16,504 nucleotides of DNA from Candidatus Dadabacteria bacterium (lineage in GTDB: Bacteria; Desulfobacterota_D; UBA1144; Nemesobacterales; UBA2774): NCBI GenBank assembly GCA_030632765.1, contig DAOVUC010000006.1:1-16504 (forward strand), written 5' to 3'. The notes under the pieces were generated by a model that was not told where the DNA came from, ran no database searches, and was given only the letters and a program-made list of their open reading frames with translations. The position numbers and the translations under genes are program-made. Positions 1-6,120 of the stretch are shown piece by piece (the first letter of the stretch is position 1; every line of letters begins with the position of its first letter).

Positions 1-2
1 CT

Positions 3-2144
3 AATACTGCGCTCATATCCCTGGATTTAGCCAAGAGAGCCGGTATCGATGTAGGTAGCGTTGTAGAACTAAGTTACGGCTCAAAAACTCTCGATATAGA
101 AGTTGTGGGACTACTCAGCTCAAAAGACGATGAGCTTTCAGAGAGCTTAGGGGGACTGCTGCTTACCGACATATCTACTGCTCAGGAATTGCTGGATAAA
201 GTAGGGTTTTTATCCTATATTGATTTAGTTATTGATGAGAATACCCCCCAGGGTATAGAAGCTCTCGGTCGAATACAGAATCTGCTTCCTGCAGTAGTTG
301 AAATTAAAAAAAAGGACAACCCCTTGGGTTCTACGGAGAGCATAACCCGCTCCTTTGAACTTAATTTGACCGCTCTTAGTTTATTAGCTCTTTTTGTCGG
401 AGTCTTTCTGATCTATAACATAGTTTCATTCTCGGTAATACAGAGGCGCTCAATTATCGGAACACTTCGCTCAATTGGCACTACCCGCCGCCAAATATTT
501 AAAATGGTTTTGGCAGAGGCCTTCATAATTGGCACCGTTGGCAGTCTAATTGGAGTCATTGGAGGGATATTGTTAGGGCGCGGTATAGTTGAGCTTGTAA
601 CCGGCACAATAAACGATCTTTATTTTACTCTAACGGTTACAAGCTTTTCAGTCTCTGTGGAAACTATCGCTAAAGGAATTTTGGCTGGCATAATAGCTGC
701 ATTAATAGCGGCTCTTGTTCCCGCATATGAGGCTTCCCGCATTAATCCTATTAATGCTCTTCGCCGCTCTGGGCTTGAGAATTTTTTTATCAAAACAGTT
801 CCGTTCCTTACTCTGTGTGGCCTCGTTATTATTGGTCTTGGTTTAATTTTAATAATTCTACCGACAAAAAGTCTCGTTCTTAGTCTTATTTCGGTATTCT
901 TAATATTGTTTGGAGCGTCGCTCATAGTTCCCGTCTGCACCGCTATCTCTATGCGGTTTTTCTCCCTTATTTTAAGCCAGACCTCTGTAATCGGACGTAT
1001 GGCTCCCCGTAATATATTAAGATCCATAAGCCGTACAGGGGTAGCTATTGCCTCCCTTACTGTCGCAATTTCCGTGATATTAAGCGTGAGCATTATGATA
1101 GGCAGTTTTAGAACCACTGTAGTGAATTGGCTTGATACCGCTCTTACCGCGGATATTTTCATCTCTATGCCTTCTTCAAATATTAGCAGCCGGGCAGGAC
1201 TCGATCCTAGCTTAAGAGCAGAAGTCGAAAATTTCCCGGGAGTAGATAGGGTTGCTACAGTAAGGAGGGTTCAATTTAAGAGCCCTCGTTATGGCCCGTT
1301 TAATCTGATTGCGGTTACAGAGGACCTAGCGGCAAAGAACAGAAGATTTATTTGGAATAGAGATGATAGTGAAAGGCTCTGGGATCAAATGCAAGATAGT
1401 TCTGTGCTTGTATCTCAGTCCTTTGCTTACCGAAACGCAATAAAGCCCGGCCCGGGCAATGTAATTGAACTTCCGACTGATGGAGAGATAAAAGAGTTTG
1501 AAATAGCCGGGGTATATTACGATTACGGAGCGCAAACAGGCGTTGTTCTAATTTCAGATGACTTGTTCCGCTCACATTGGAATGACAGTCAAATTAACTC
1601 CCTTGGTGTTTATATTGCGTCTGATCTAAAAGTTGATATGACGGTCGATGAGCTTAGAGCATATTTGTCTAAGGATCACAACCTCATTGTTAGATCAAAT
1701 ACTGCCCTTAAAGAATCGGCGATAAATACTTTTGATAAGTCATTTATCGTTACATCCGCTTTAAGAATATTAATTGCAATAGTCGCTTTCATAAGCGTAC
1801 TAAGCTCACTCATGGCGCTTCAGCTGGAAAGGGGTCGTGAGTTCGGGATATATCGCGCGTTAGGTATGACTGTATCACAGCTTCGAGGCATGGTGTTTCT
1901 AGAAAATGGACTGATTGGTCTTACGGCGGGGCTTTTTTCAATACCACTGGGAGTAGCCCTTTCATTAATACTTATTTATGTGATCAATCTCCGCTCATTC
2001 GGGTGGACGCTTAATTTTGTATTAGAGACTCAATATTTTATAGAGGCTATGGGTATAGCTTTAATCGCTGCTATTGCAGCCGGGATATATCCGGCATATC
2101 GTCTGGGAAAAGAAGATGCCGGCAAACTTATCAGGGAAGAGTAG
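3..2144 (+). CDS. ABC transporter permease, FtsX/MacB type (5' end outside window)
   Basis: The reading frame is open from the first bases of the window and ends at a TAG at 2142, giving 713 visible residues; the true start lies upstream. Two FtsX-type units are visible. The first has hydrophobic segments at about nt 366-440, 490-585 and 660-740, ending in the typical 'PAYEASRINPINALR' style. Two extra membrane segments follow at about nt 785-935. A membrane anchor at about nt 1040-1110 begins the second unit, then a roughly 210-residue extracytoplasmic domain, then three final segments from nt 1745 to 2110 ending 'YPAYRLGKEDAGKLIREE'. Each unit carries the cytoplasmic coupling stretch (RRSIIGTLRSIGTTRRQ; GREFGIYRALGMTVSQL). 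The family moves lipids, lipoproteins or peptides, or drives periplasmic machinery, with a separate ATPase that is expected upstream. The following AttH-like lipoprotein starts 13 bp after the stop, so the two are probably one operon. The exact substrate is unknown. Confidence 0.9.
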   Translation, partial: NTALISLDLAKRAGIDVGSVVELSYGSKTLDIEVVGLLSSKDDELSESLGGLLLTDISTAQELLDKVGFLSYIDLVIDENTPQGIEALGRIQNLLPAVVEIKKKDNPLGSTESITRSFELNLTALSLLALFVGVFLIYNIVSFSVIQRRSIIGTLRSIGTTRRQIFKMVLAEAFIIGTVGSLIGVIGGILLGRGIVELVTGTINDLYFTLTVTSFSVSVETIAKGILAGIIAALIAALVPAYEASRINPINALRRSGLENFFIKTVPFLTLCGLVIIGLGLILIILPTKSLVLSLISVFLILFGASLIVPVCTAISMRFFSLILSQTSVIGRMAPRNILRSISRTGVAIASLTVAISVILSVSIMIGSFRTTVVNWLDTALTADIFISMPSSNISSRAGLDPSLRAEVENFPGVDRVATVRRVQFKSPRYGPFNLIAVTEDLAAKNRRFIWNRDDSERLWDQMQDSSVLVSQSFAYRNAIKPGPGNVIELPTDGEIKEFEIAGVYYDYGAQTGVVLISDDLFRSHWNDSQINSLGVYIASDLKVDMTVDELRAYLSKDHNLIVRSNTALKESAINTFDKSFIVTSALRILIAIVAFISVLSSLMALQLERGREFGIYRALGMTVSQLRGMVFLENGLIGLTAGLFSIPLGVALSLILIYVINLRSFGWTLNFVLETQYFIEAMGIALIAAIAAGIYPAYRLGKEDAGKLIREE

Positions 2145-2157
2145 GAGAATCTATTAC

Positions 2158-3270
2158 ATGAATTTATGGCAAACAACTTTTGTTATAGCTCTGGTCTTGA
2201 CGGCGGGGATCGTAGTTTCATGCAGGGAGAATAGAAGCGCGCCTGAGAGTAATAATATAGCCCGGTCTCTTTCTGGAAATGACGTCAGCGGATTCAAAAG
2301 AGCCGCATTACCCAGAGATTTTAAATTCCCCCAGGACTTGGGTCCGCATCAGGAGTATCAAACCGAGTGGTGGTATTACACAGGTAACTTGTCTTCTAAA
2401 GACGGGCGGGATTTCGGCTACCAGCTTACCTTCTTCAGGCGCGCCTTAAGCCCGTTTGAAATAAACAGGGAGTCCAATTGGTCCACAAACCAGATATATT
2501 TCGCACACTTTGCGTTGAGTGATATTGAGAGCGGCAAATTCTATTCAAGCGAGCGCTGGAGCAGGGGCGCACTGGGGCTTGCCGGTGCTGAGAGCGATCT
2601 GTTTAGAGTTTGGATAGATGATTGGTTTATTGAAGGGGACGGCAAAAATTTCAAACTTAAAGCGAATGATGGTCCGGTGTCTATAGAGTTAACTATGAAG
2701 TCTATGAAGCCTGTGGTTCTTCAAGGCGACAAAGGTCTTAGCCAGAAGAGCGCTGAGCCCGGAAACGCGTCTTACTATTTCTCCCAAACCCGAATCTCTA
2801 CTTCAGGCACAGTACGTATCGATAGCCACGAATTTCGGGTAAAGGGCCTAAGCTGGTTAGATCGTGAGTGGAGTACAAGCGCGCTTGCTGAGAATCAGGA
2901 GGGCTGGGACTGGTTTTCTATTCAACTCAATGACGGGCGTGAAATTATGCTCTATCAGCTTCGGTTAAAAGACGGCGGTGTCGATAACTATTCCTCGGGC
3001 AGTTTTATCGAGAAAGACGGTGCTGTAAGGCAGCTAAAAGCCGACGATTTTGAAATTGAAGTTCTTGATACCTGGAAAAGTCCTGTAACCGGAATTATTT
3101 ACCCTTCAAAATGGCAAATTTCTATTCCCTCACACGGTATTGAATTAAACGTAGTTCCGTTATTGCAAGACCAAGAACTCCTGGTCTCGTTTGTTTACTG
3201 GGAAGGAGCGGTCAAAGTCTCAGGCGACGGTGTATCCGGAAAAGGCTATGTAGAGCTTACAGGCTATTAA
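2158..3270 (+). CDS. AttH/CrtC-family lipocalin-like lipoprotein
   Basis: 370 residues. I chose the ATG at 2158 because an AGGAG overlapping the upstream stop lies 8-10 nt before it; an in-frame ATG at 2074 lies inside the permease gene and would bury the signal peptide. The N-terminus is a lipoprotein signal: hydrophobic stretch at about residues 6-20 and Cys22 in a VVSC lipobox, so the mature protein should be lipid-anchored. Family hallmarks are EWWYYTGNL (70-78), SWLDREWS (232-239), GWDWFSIQL (249-257) and the terminal GKGYVELTGY (361-370). These match the two-domain lipocalin-like AttH / carotenoid 1,2-hydratase (CrtC) superfamily. Next to an FtsX-type permease it most resembles AttH of attEFGH-type loci, whose biochemical role is not settled. 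No carotenoid genes are visible here, so a hydratase function is unlikely but not excluded. Confidence 0.88.
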   Translation: MNLWQTTFVIALVLTAGIVVSCRENRSAPESNNIARSLSGNDVSGFKRAALPRDFKFPQDLGPHQEYQTEWWYYTGNLSSKDGRDFGYQLTFFRRALSPFEINRESNWSTNQIYFAHFALSDIESGKFYSSERWSRGALGLAGAESDLFRVWIDDWFIEGDGKNFKLKANDGPVSIELTMKSMKPVVLQGDKGLSQKSAEPGNASYYFSQTRISTSGTVRIDSHEFRVKGLSWLDREWSTSALAENQEGWDWFSIQLNDGREIMLYQLRLKDGGVDNYSSGSFIEKDGAVRQLKADDFEIEVLDTWKSPVTGIIYPSKWQISIPSHGIELNVVPLLQDQELLVSFVYWEGAVKVSGDGVSGKGYVELTGY

Positions 3271-3295
3271 TTTTGGGATCTTTTAAGCTATAGTT

Positions 3296-3330
3296 GTCAT
3301 TCTGAGGAAGTGAAGCGACCGAAGAATCTC
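3296..3330. repeat. GTCATTCTGAG...GAAGAATCTC short repeat, intact copy
   Basis: A 35 bp unit with terminal ATTCT/AGAAT inverted arms inside GTC...CTC ends. Its two halves reappear at 5799-5809 and 5901-5912, where they are split by about 91 bp. This is a dispersed non-coding repeat; the class of mobility is unknown. Confidence 0.65.
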
Positions 3331-3343
3331 TCTCATTAATCCC

Positions 3344-3363
3344 TTCCCCCCAGTGCGGGGGAA
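3344..3363. repeat. 7-bp perfect hairpin, TTCCCCC / GGGGGAA
   Basis: Arms at 3344-3350 and 3357-3363 with loop CAGTGC. It could form a stable stem in RNA and might help end the upstream transcript, but no T-run follows, so it is not a standard intrinsic terminator. Confidence 0.6.
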
Positions 3364-3394
3364 CAAATCCGAGCGTGCGCAGGATTTGGACGCC
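3364..3394. repeat. Stem repeat, copy A (CAAATCC / GGATTTG, then GACGCC)
   Basis: Perfect 7-bp arms at 3364-3370 and 3382-3388 around an 11-nt GAGCGTGCGCA loop, followed directly by GACGCC. A second copy at 5813-5842 has a different stem sequence, also perfectly complementary, a similar loop and the same GACGCC tail. Confidence 0.65.
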
Positions 3395-3479
3395 TCTGAA
3401 CAAAGGCAGAAGTGTTACTAAAATCCCGGCACACAATTCCCGAACCCAAATCATTAGGATGGGGGGAGACAATCCTGTC

Positions 3480-3504
3480 ATTCCCGAATGTCTTTATCGG
3501 GAAT
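3480..3504. repeat. 8-bp inverted repeat, ATTCCCGA / TCGGGAAT
   Basis: Arms at 3480-3487 and 3497-3504 with a 9-nt spacer. The left side is preceded by GTC, giving a GTCATTCCCG head like the neighbouring element at 3521. Confidence 0.65.
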
Positions 3505-3523
3505 CCATATCTTTTAAGTCGTC

Positions 3524-3544
3524 ATCCCGTACTTGATCCGGGAT
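3524..3544. repeat. 6-bp inverted repeat, ATCCCG / CGGGAT
   Basis: Arms at 3524-3529 and 3539-3544 with a 9-nt spacer, again headed by GTC. The same architecture and loop length as the element at 3480-3504 suggest they are divergent members of one family. Confidence 0.6.
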
Positions 3545-3570
3545 CTATCAGAATCTACTCTTTTGCCTTT

Positions 3571-3608
3571 AATCCCCTCCTTTTTTAAAAGGAGGGTTAG
3601 GGAGGATT
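3571..3608. repeat. CCCTCCTTTT / AAAAGGAGGG palindrome with AATCC/GGATT outer arms
   Basis: Perfect 10-bp arms at 3575-3584 and 3587-3596 around TT, inside looser outer arms AATCC (3571) and GGATT (3604). A similar CCTCC/GGAGG-rich palindrome lies at 5756-5776. In RNA this would be a strong stem. Confidence 0.6.
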
Positions 3609-3616
3609 AGACTTTC

Positions 3617-3703
3617 GGCACATAGCACCCGCCGGCAGCGGGGAACCCCCGCAGGTATACAATTTCTTAGTAGCTTCTGTGATTTATAAGAATTTAGAGC
3701 TAC
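3617..3703. repeat. Dispersed ~90 bp element, copy 1
   Basis: The core from GCAGGTATAC (3651) to AGAGCT (3701) aligns without gaps to 5992-6042; by hand I count 39 identical bases of 51. Both copies carry a G/C-rich block with GCAGCGGGG-like and AACCCCC sequence just before the core. Non-coding in this copy: the reverse frame has stops. Confidence 0.6.
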
Positions 3704-3738
3704 TTTCCATCTTTGGAGTCTTTAGAACTAGTCCATCA

Positions 3739-3830
3739 GGACACATTGTGTCCCAGACATTGTCTGCAGCATCCGCCGGCATACAAGTTCTGTGTATCTC
3801 CTCTGCAATATAGAAGCTGCGAAGTCTCAC
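3739..3830. repeat. Dispersed ~90 bp element, copy 2 (diverged)
   Basis: Begins with the perfect palindrome GGACACATTGTGTCC (3739-3753), present identically at 5946-5960. It continues with GCCGGCATAC at 3775 in the same relative place as the GCAGGCATAC core of the copy at 5946-6046. The right half is more diverged. The 11-mer AGAACTAGTCC just before it (3724-3734) is also repeated at 6069-6079. Confidence 0.5.
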
Positions 3831-3911
3831 TTATCCCTTGCCGCTCCCTTTTTTGTACTCATGTGCTAATCTTTCATGATAAATTACTAATTATTGAGAG
3901 GAATATAAATT

Positions 3912-4340
3912 ATGGAAAAGGGTCTACTTGAAAATCTATATCATGTCGCTATCGCTGTTAAAGATCTGAGCGCGGTAGAAGAAGTGTATAAAACTGCGCT
4001 TGGGCTTAGAGTCGAGCACCGTGAGGTTGTGGAAGACCAGGGGGTTAATACCTCAATGCTTGTGCCTAAAGACGGTGGGACTGCAATAGAGCTGCTTGAA
4101 CCTTTGGATGAAAACTCTCCTATCTCAAAGTTTCTGGATAAAAGAGGTGAGGGAATTCACCATATATGTTTTAAAGTAGACGACATCGAAGCCGTGCTCG
4201 AAAGACTAAAAAAGCAAGGCGTGAGATTGATTGATGAGACTCCACGCCCCGGCGCCTACAATTCAAGAGTCGCGTTTATCCATCCAAAAGCAATGAACGG
4301 TGTTCTGGTTGAGCTTTCAGAAGTTAATAATAATGATTGA
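3912..4340 (+). CDS. mce: Methylmalonyl-CoA epimerase (VOC fold)
   Basis: 142 residues, the usual length. It interconverts the (R) and (S) forms of methylmalonyl-CoA in the cytoplasm, linking propionyl-CoA metabolism to succinyl-CoA through the B12-dependent mutase. The two vicinal-oxygen-chelate halves are clear: NLYHVAIAVKDL near the start and GIHHICFKVDDI in the middle. Likely metal ligands by comparison with the family are His11, Glu60, one of His83/His84 and Glu134 (in VLVEL). The start has AGGA at 3899-3902, 9 nt upstream. No mutase or carboxylase gene is in the window, so it is a detached member of the pathway. It converges with the transporter gene, with a gap of only 14 bp between stop codons. 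The promoter must lie at the edge of the repeat island upstream. Confidence 0.92.
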   Translation: MEKGLLENLYHVAIAVKDLSAVEEVYKTALGLRVEHREVVEDQGVNTSMLVPKDGGTAIELLEPLDENSPISKFLDKRGEGIHHICFKVDDIEAVLERLKKQGVRLIDETPRPGAYNSRVAFIHPKAMNGVLVELSEVNNND

Positions 4341-4354
4341 TTAATGTATATGAA

Positions 4355-5695
4355 TTACAAAATTAAATAAGCCAAGATACTAATTACTAAGGCGAAAATA
4401 ATATTTAATACAAATCCAACCCTCATCATGGTACGCAGCTTTATCCTCTCCGTTCCAAACACAAGGGCGTTTGGAGGTGTGGCAACCGGGAGCATAAACG
4501 CGCATGAAGCCGCTATTCCTACTGTTAGGGCAAGCACATCTGAAGAGAAATGGCCGATTTGCTCGCCGAGAACGAGAAAAATTGGGACCAGTATTGCAGC
4601 GCTTGCTGTGTTGCTCGCGACTTCAGTAAGAAATATCATAAGCGTGACCGCCCCAAGTAGTAATAAGAACGGACCGTGGTGCGACAAATGAGTTTCAACT
4701 AATACCGCTAGATATTCACTTGCGCCCGTCTCTGATAATACTCCGCTTAATGCCAGCCCTCCTCCAAAAAGTAGGAGCACTCCCCAGTCGGCGAAATTCT
4801 CAATCTCCTTCCATTTCATTGTTCTAAATAAGACCAACAGCACAATTGCAAATACGGCAATGATCGAGTCAAACCCTTTTTCTATCCCAAGCCAGGATGA
4901 TATGGGTTTACTGAGCAGCCATAATATAATAGTAAAGCCGAATATTACCGTCACTATATAGCTCTTTTTGTTGCAGAAGACGTCTTGAGCTTTGATTGCG
5001 TAAATAGCGGTCATTTCAGGGAATTTGGGTTTAAGTTTTACGTAAAGGACTATCACCATTATCGGTAGCAGTATCAGCATGAATGGAATCCCTATAGCCA
5101 GCCACTCACTAAAGCTGAGCCCCAGGTTTGCGGCTGTTATGGCATTGGGAGGGCTTCCTATTACAGTTCCGATCCCGCCTATGTTGGCTGAGTAGGCCAC
5201 GCCAAGCAGAATAAATACTTCAGTTGTATAATTCTTTTCTTTTAACTTAGAGATTAGCCCGAGTGCTACGGGAAGCATTATCGCAGTAGTTGCGGTATTG
5301 CTGATCCACATACTCATTAGCGCCGTTGCGGCAAACAAACTTATAACCGAGAAAATCATCCTAGTTCCGGCTGCTTTCATTATGTAGCCTGCGAAAAGCT
5401 CATCAAGATTATATTTATGCAGAGCCGCCGCAAGCCCGAATCCGCCTAAGAAAAGGAATATAATTGGATGGGCAAAGTGGCTAAGCGCGTCTTTTACATT
5501 AAAAATTCCAGTCATTACTGCCACAATTGGCACGAGTAATGCGGTTACGGTTATGGGGAGCGCTTCTGTTATCCACAGTGCCGCGATAAACAATAGTATG
5601 GACAGCCCCTTAAGCACATTCTTGTCGACGGGCAAAAACATGTAAATCCCAATCGATATCAGCCCGCTCAGCAATATAATAAGCTTCTTGTTCAT
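4355..5695 (-). CDS. SLC13/DASS-family sodium:dicarboxylate (or related anion) symporter
   Basis: 446 residues, nearly all in hydrophobic helices (about 11-12 membrane segments). Two SNT signatures characteristic of the divalent anion:Na+ symporter family lie at 132-134 (ISNTATT) and 361-363 (ASNTASAA), each in a repeat half. Each is followed by a proline-asparagine loop, GSPPNA (180-185) and ATPPNA (405-410). The family imports succinate, malate, citrate or sulfate-like anions with sodium across the inner membrane. The substrate cannot be fixed from sequence; dicarboxylate would fit the adjacent methylmalonyl/succinyl-CoA gene but that is inference. No Shine-Dalgarno sequence precedes the ATG, and a good promoter lies so close that the transcript may be almost leaderless. 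The gene stands alone, upstream of a repeat island. Confidence 0.9.
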   Translation of the reverse strand: MNKKLIILLSGLISIGIYMFLPVDKNVLKGLSILLFIAALWITEALPITVTALLVPIVAVMTGIFNVKDALSHFAHPIIFLFLGGFGLAAALHKYNLDELFAGYIMKAAGTRMIFSVISLFAATALMSMWISNTATTAIMLPVALGLISKLKEKNYTTEVFILLGVAYSANIGGIGTVIGSPPNAITAANLGLSFSEWLAIGIPFMLILLPIMVIVLYVKLKPKFPEMTAIYAIKAQDVFCNKKSYIVTVIFGFTIILWLLSKPISSWLGIEKGFDSIIAVFAIVLLVLFRTMKWKEIENFADWGVLLLFGGGLALSGVLSETGASEYLAVLVETHLSHHGPFLLLLGAVTLMIFLTEVASNTASAAILVPIFLVLGEQIGHFSSDVLALTVGIAASCAFMLPVATPPNALVFGTERIKLRTMMRVGFVLNIIFALVISILAYLIL

Positions 5696-5705
5696 TTAGG
5701 TGATG

Positions 5706-5734
5706 ATTGTATTACATAAAACCCGAATAGTTAA
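5706..5734 (-). promoter_or_regulatory. Probable sigma-70-type promoter of the DASS transporter
   Basis: Read on the minus strand: -35 TTAACT (5734-5729), 17-bp spacer, -10 TACAAT (5711-5706). This is 4/6 and 5/6 to consensus with ideal spacing. Initiation would fall about 5 nt before the ATG at 5695. Confidence 0.5.
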
Positions 5735-5755
5735 GTCTTTCCTTACCTTTTTCTT

Positions 5756-5776
5756 CCTCCCCCTAGAGGAGGGAGG
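5756..5776. repeat. CCTCCC / GGGAGG palindrome
   Basis: Arms at 5756-5761 and 5771-5776 with a 9-nt loop, followed by AGGATT. It resembles the element at 3571-3608 in composition and in its trailing GGATTA. Confidence 0.45.
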
Positions 5777-5798
5777 ATTAAAGGTGGGGGTGATAGCT

Positions 5799-5912
5799 GT
5801 CATTCTGAGCCACGATTGTAAGCAAGCGCACAATCGGACGCCCTAGATTGGATGCACCTAGTCCATTTAAATAAGCAATGAGTTCAATCAAATTCTAAAG
5901 GCGAAGAATCTC
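5799..5912. repeat. GTCATTCTGAG...GAAGAATCTC element interrupted by ~91 bp
   Basis: Left half GTCATTCTGAG at 5799-5809, right half GCGAAGAATCTC at 5901-5912. In the copy at 3296-3330 these parts are about 13 bp apart. The interval contains stem repeat copy B. Confidence 0.5.
5813..5842. repeat. Stem repeat, copy B (CGATTGT / ACAATCG, then GACGCC)
   Basis: Perfect 7-bp arms at 5813-5819 and 5830-5836 around a 10-nt AAGCAAGCGC loop, followed directly by GACGCC as in copy A at 3364-3394. Confidence 0.65.
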
Positions 5913-5945
5913 ATCCTGCATCTTGAATCCTGCATTGCATAATAA

Positions 5946-6046
5946 GGACACATTGTGTCCGCAGCGGGAAACCCCCGGCACCCAAGCACGTGCAGGCATA
6001 CTATTTCTTCATAGCTCCGAAGATTAATGAGACTTAAGAGCTGCTG
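5946..6046. repeat. Dispersed ~90 bp element, copy 3
   Basis: Starts with the palindrome GGACACATTGTGTCC (5946-5960), then GCAGCGGGAAACCCCC and the core GCAGGCATAC...AGAGCT (5992-6042) that matches copy 1 at 39 of 51 positions. It is the most complete of the three copies because it has both the palindrome and the core. Confidence 0.6.
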
Positions 6047-6079
6047 TCGCATAGCGTCGTAGTTACAGAGAACTAGTCC

Positions 6080-6105
6080 GGGAGCGGACTCTGCCCGCAG
6101 CTCCC
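6080..6105. repeat. 6-bp inverted repeat, GGGAGC / GCTCCC
   Basis: Arms at 6080-6085 and 6100-6105; TTTTT occurs at 6110-6115 on the plus strand. It lies just downstream of the phosphoesterase-like gene and might form a stem in its message. The T-run is on the wrong side for a minus-strand intrinsic terminator. Confidence 0.4.
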
Positions 6106-6120
6106 TGGTGTTTTTATCCT

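Larger units (their letters stand above)
3271..3911. repeat. Gene-free island of short palindromic repeats (641 bp)
   Basis: No credible gene is present; short open frames lack ribosome sites and family features. The region holds, in order, a GTCATTCTGAG...GAAGAATCTC element, a C5/G5 hairpin, a CAAATCC/GGATTTG stem followed by GACGCC, two GTCAT-headed inverted repeats, a CCTCC/GGAGG palindrome, and two copies of a longer ~90 bp element. Several of these recur at 5696-6120. The last ~80 bp before the epimerase ATG is AT-rich and may hold its promoter; only weak boxes (TTGTAC 3853, CATGAT 3875) are visible. The island probably also contains the terminator region of the permease/lipoprotein operon. 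Confidence 0.75.
5696..6120. repeat. Second gene-free repeat island (425 bp)
   Basis: Lies between the phosphoesterase-like gene and the transporter start, both on the minus strand. The first ~40 bp is the transporter promoter. The rest contains a CCTCCC/GGGAGG palindrome (5756-5776), a GTCATTCTGAG element split by an insertion (5799-5912), stem repeat copy B (5813-5842), a third copy of the ~90 bp element (5946-6046) and an inverted repeat GGGAGC/GCTCCC (6080-6105). I see no real gene. Confidence 0.75.

Noticed and set aside
620..1162. A 180-codon open frame opposite the permease gene
   Set aside because: It is antisense to clear membrane segments of the permease and has no family features; this is a shadow frame.
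3257..3481. A 74-codon minus-strand open frame in the first island
   Set aside because: It consists of translated inverted repeats and overlaps the end of the lipoprotein gene; nothing suggests a protein.
3296..3608. CRISPR array in the first repeat island
   Set aside because: The repeats differ from one another, are not evenly spaced and are individually palindromic; there are no uniform spacers and no cas genes.
3713..3931. A 72-codon plus-strand open frame ahead of mce
   Set aside because: It runs through repeat copy 2 and into the epimerase start in another frame, with no ribosome site or recognisable domain.
6080..6115. Intrinsic terminator for the coaX/phosphoesterase transcript
   Set aside because: The stem is imperfect beyond 6 bp and the T-run lies on the plus strand side, wrong for a minus-strand transcript.
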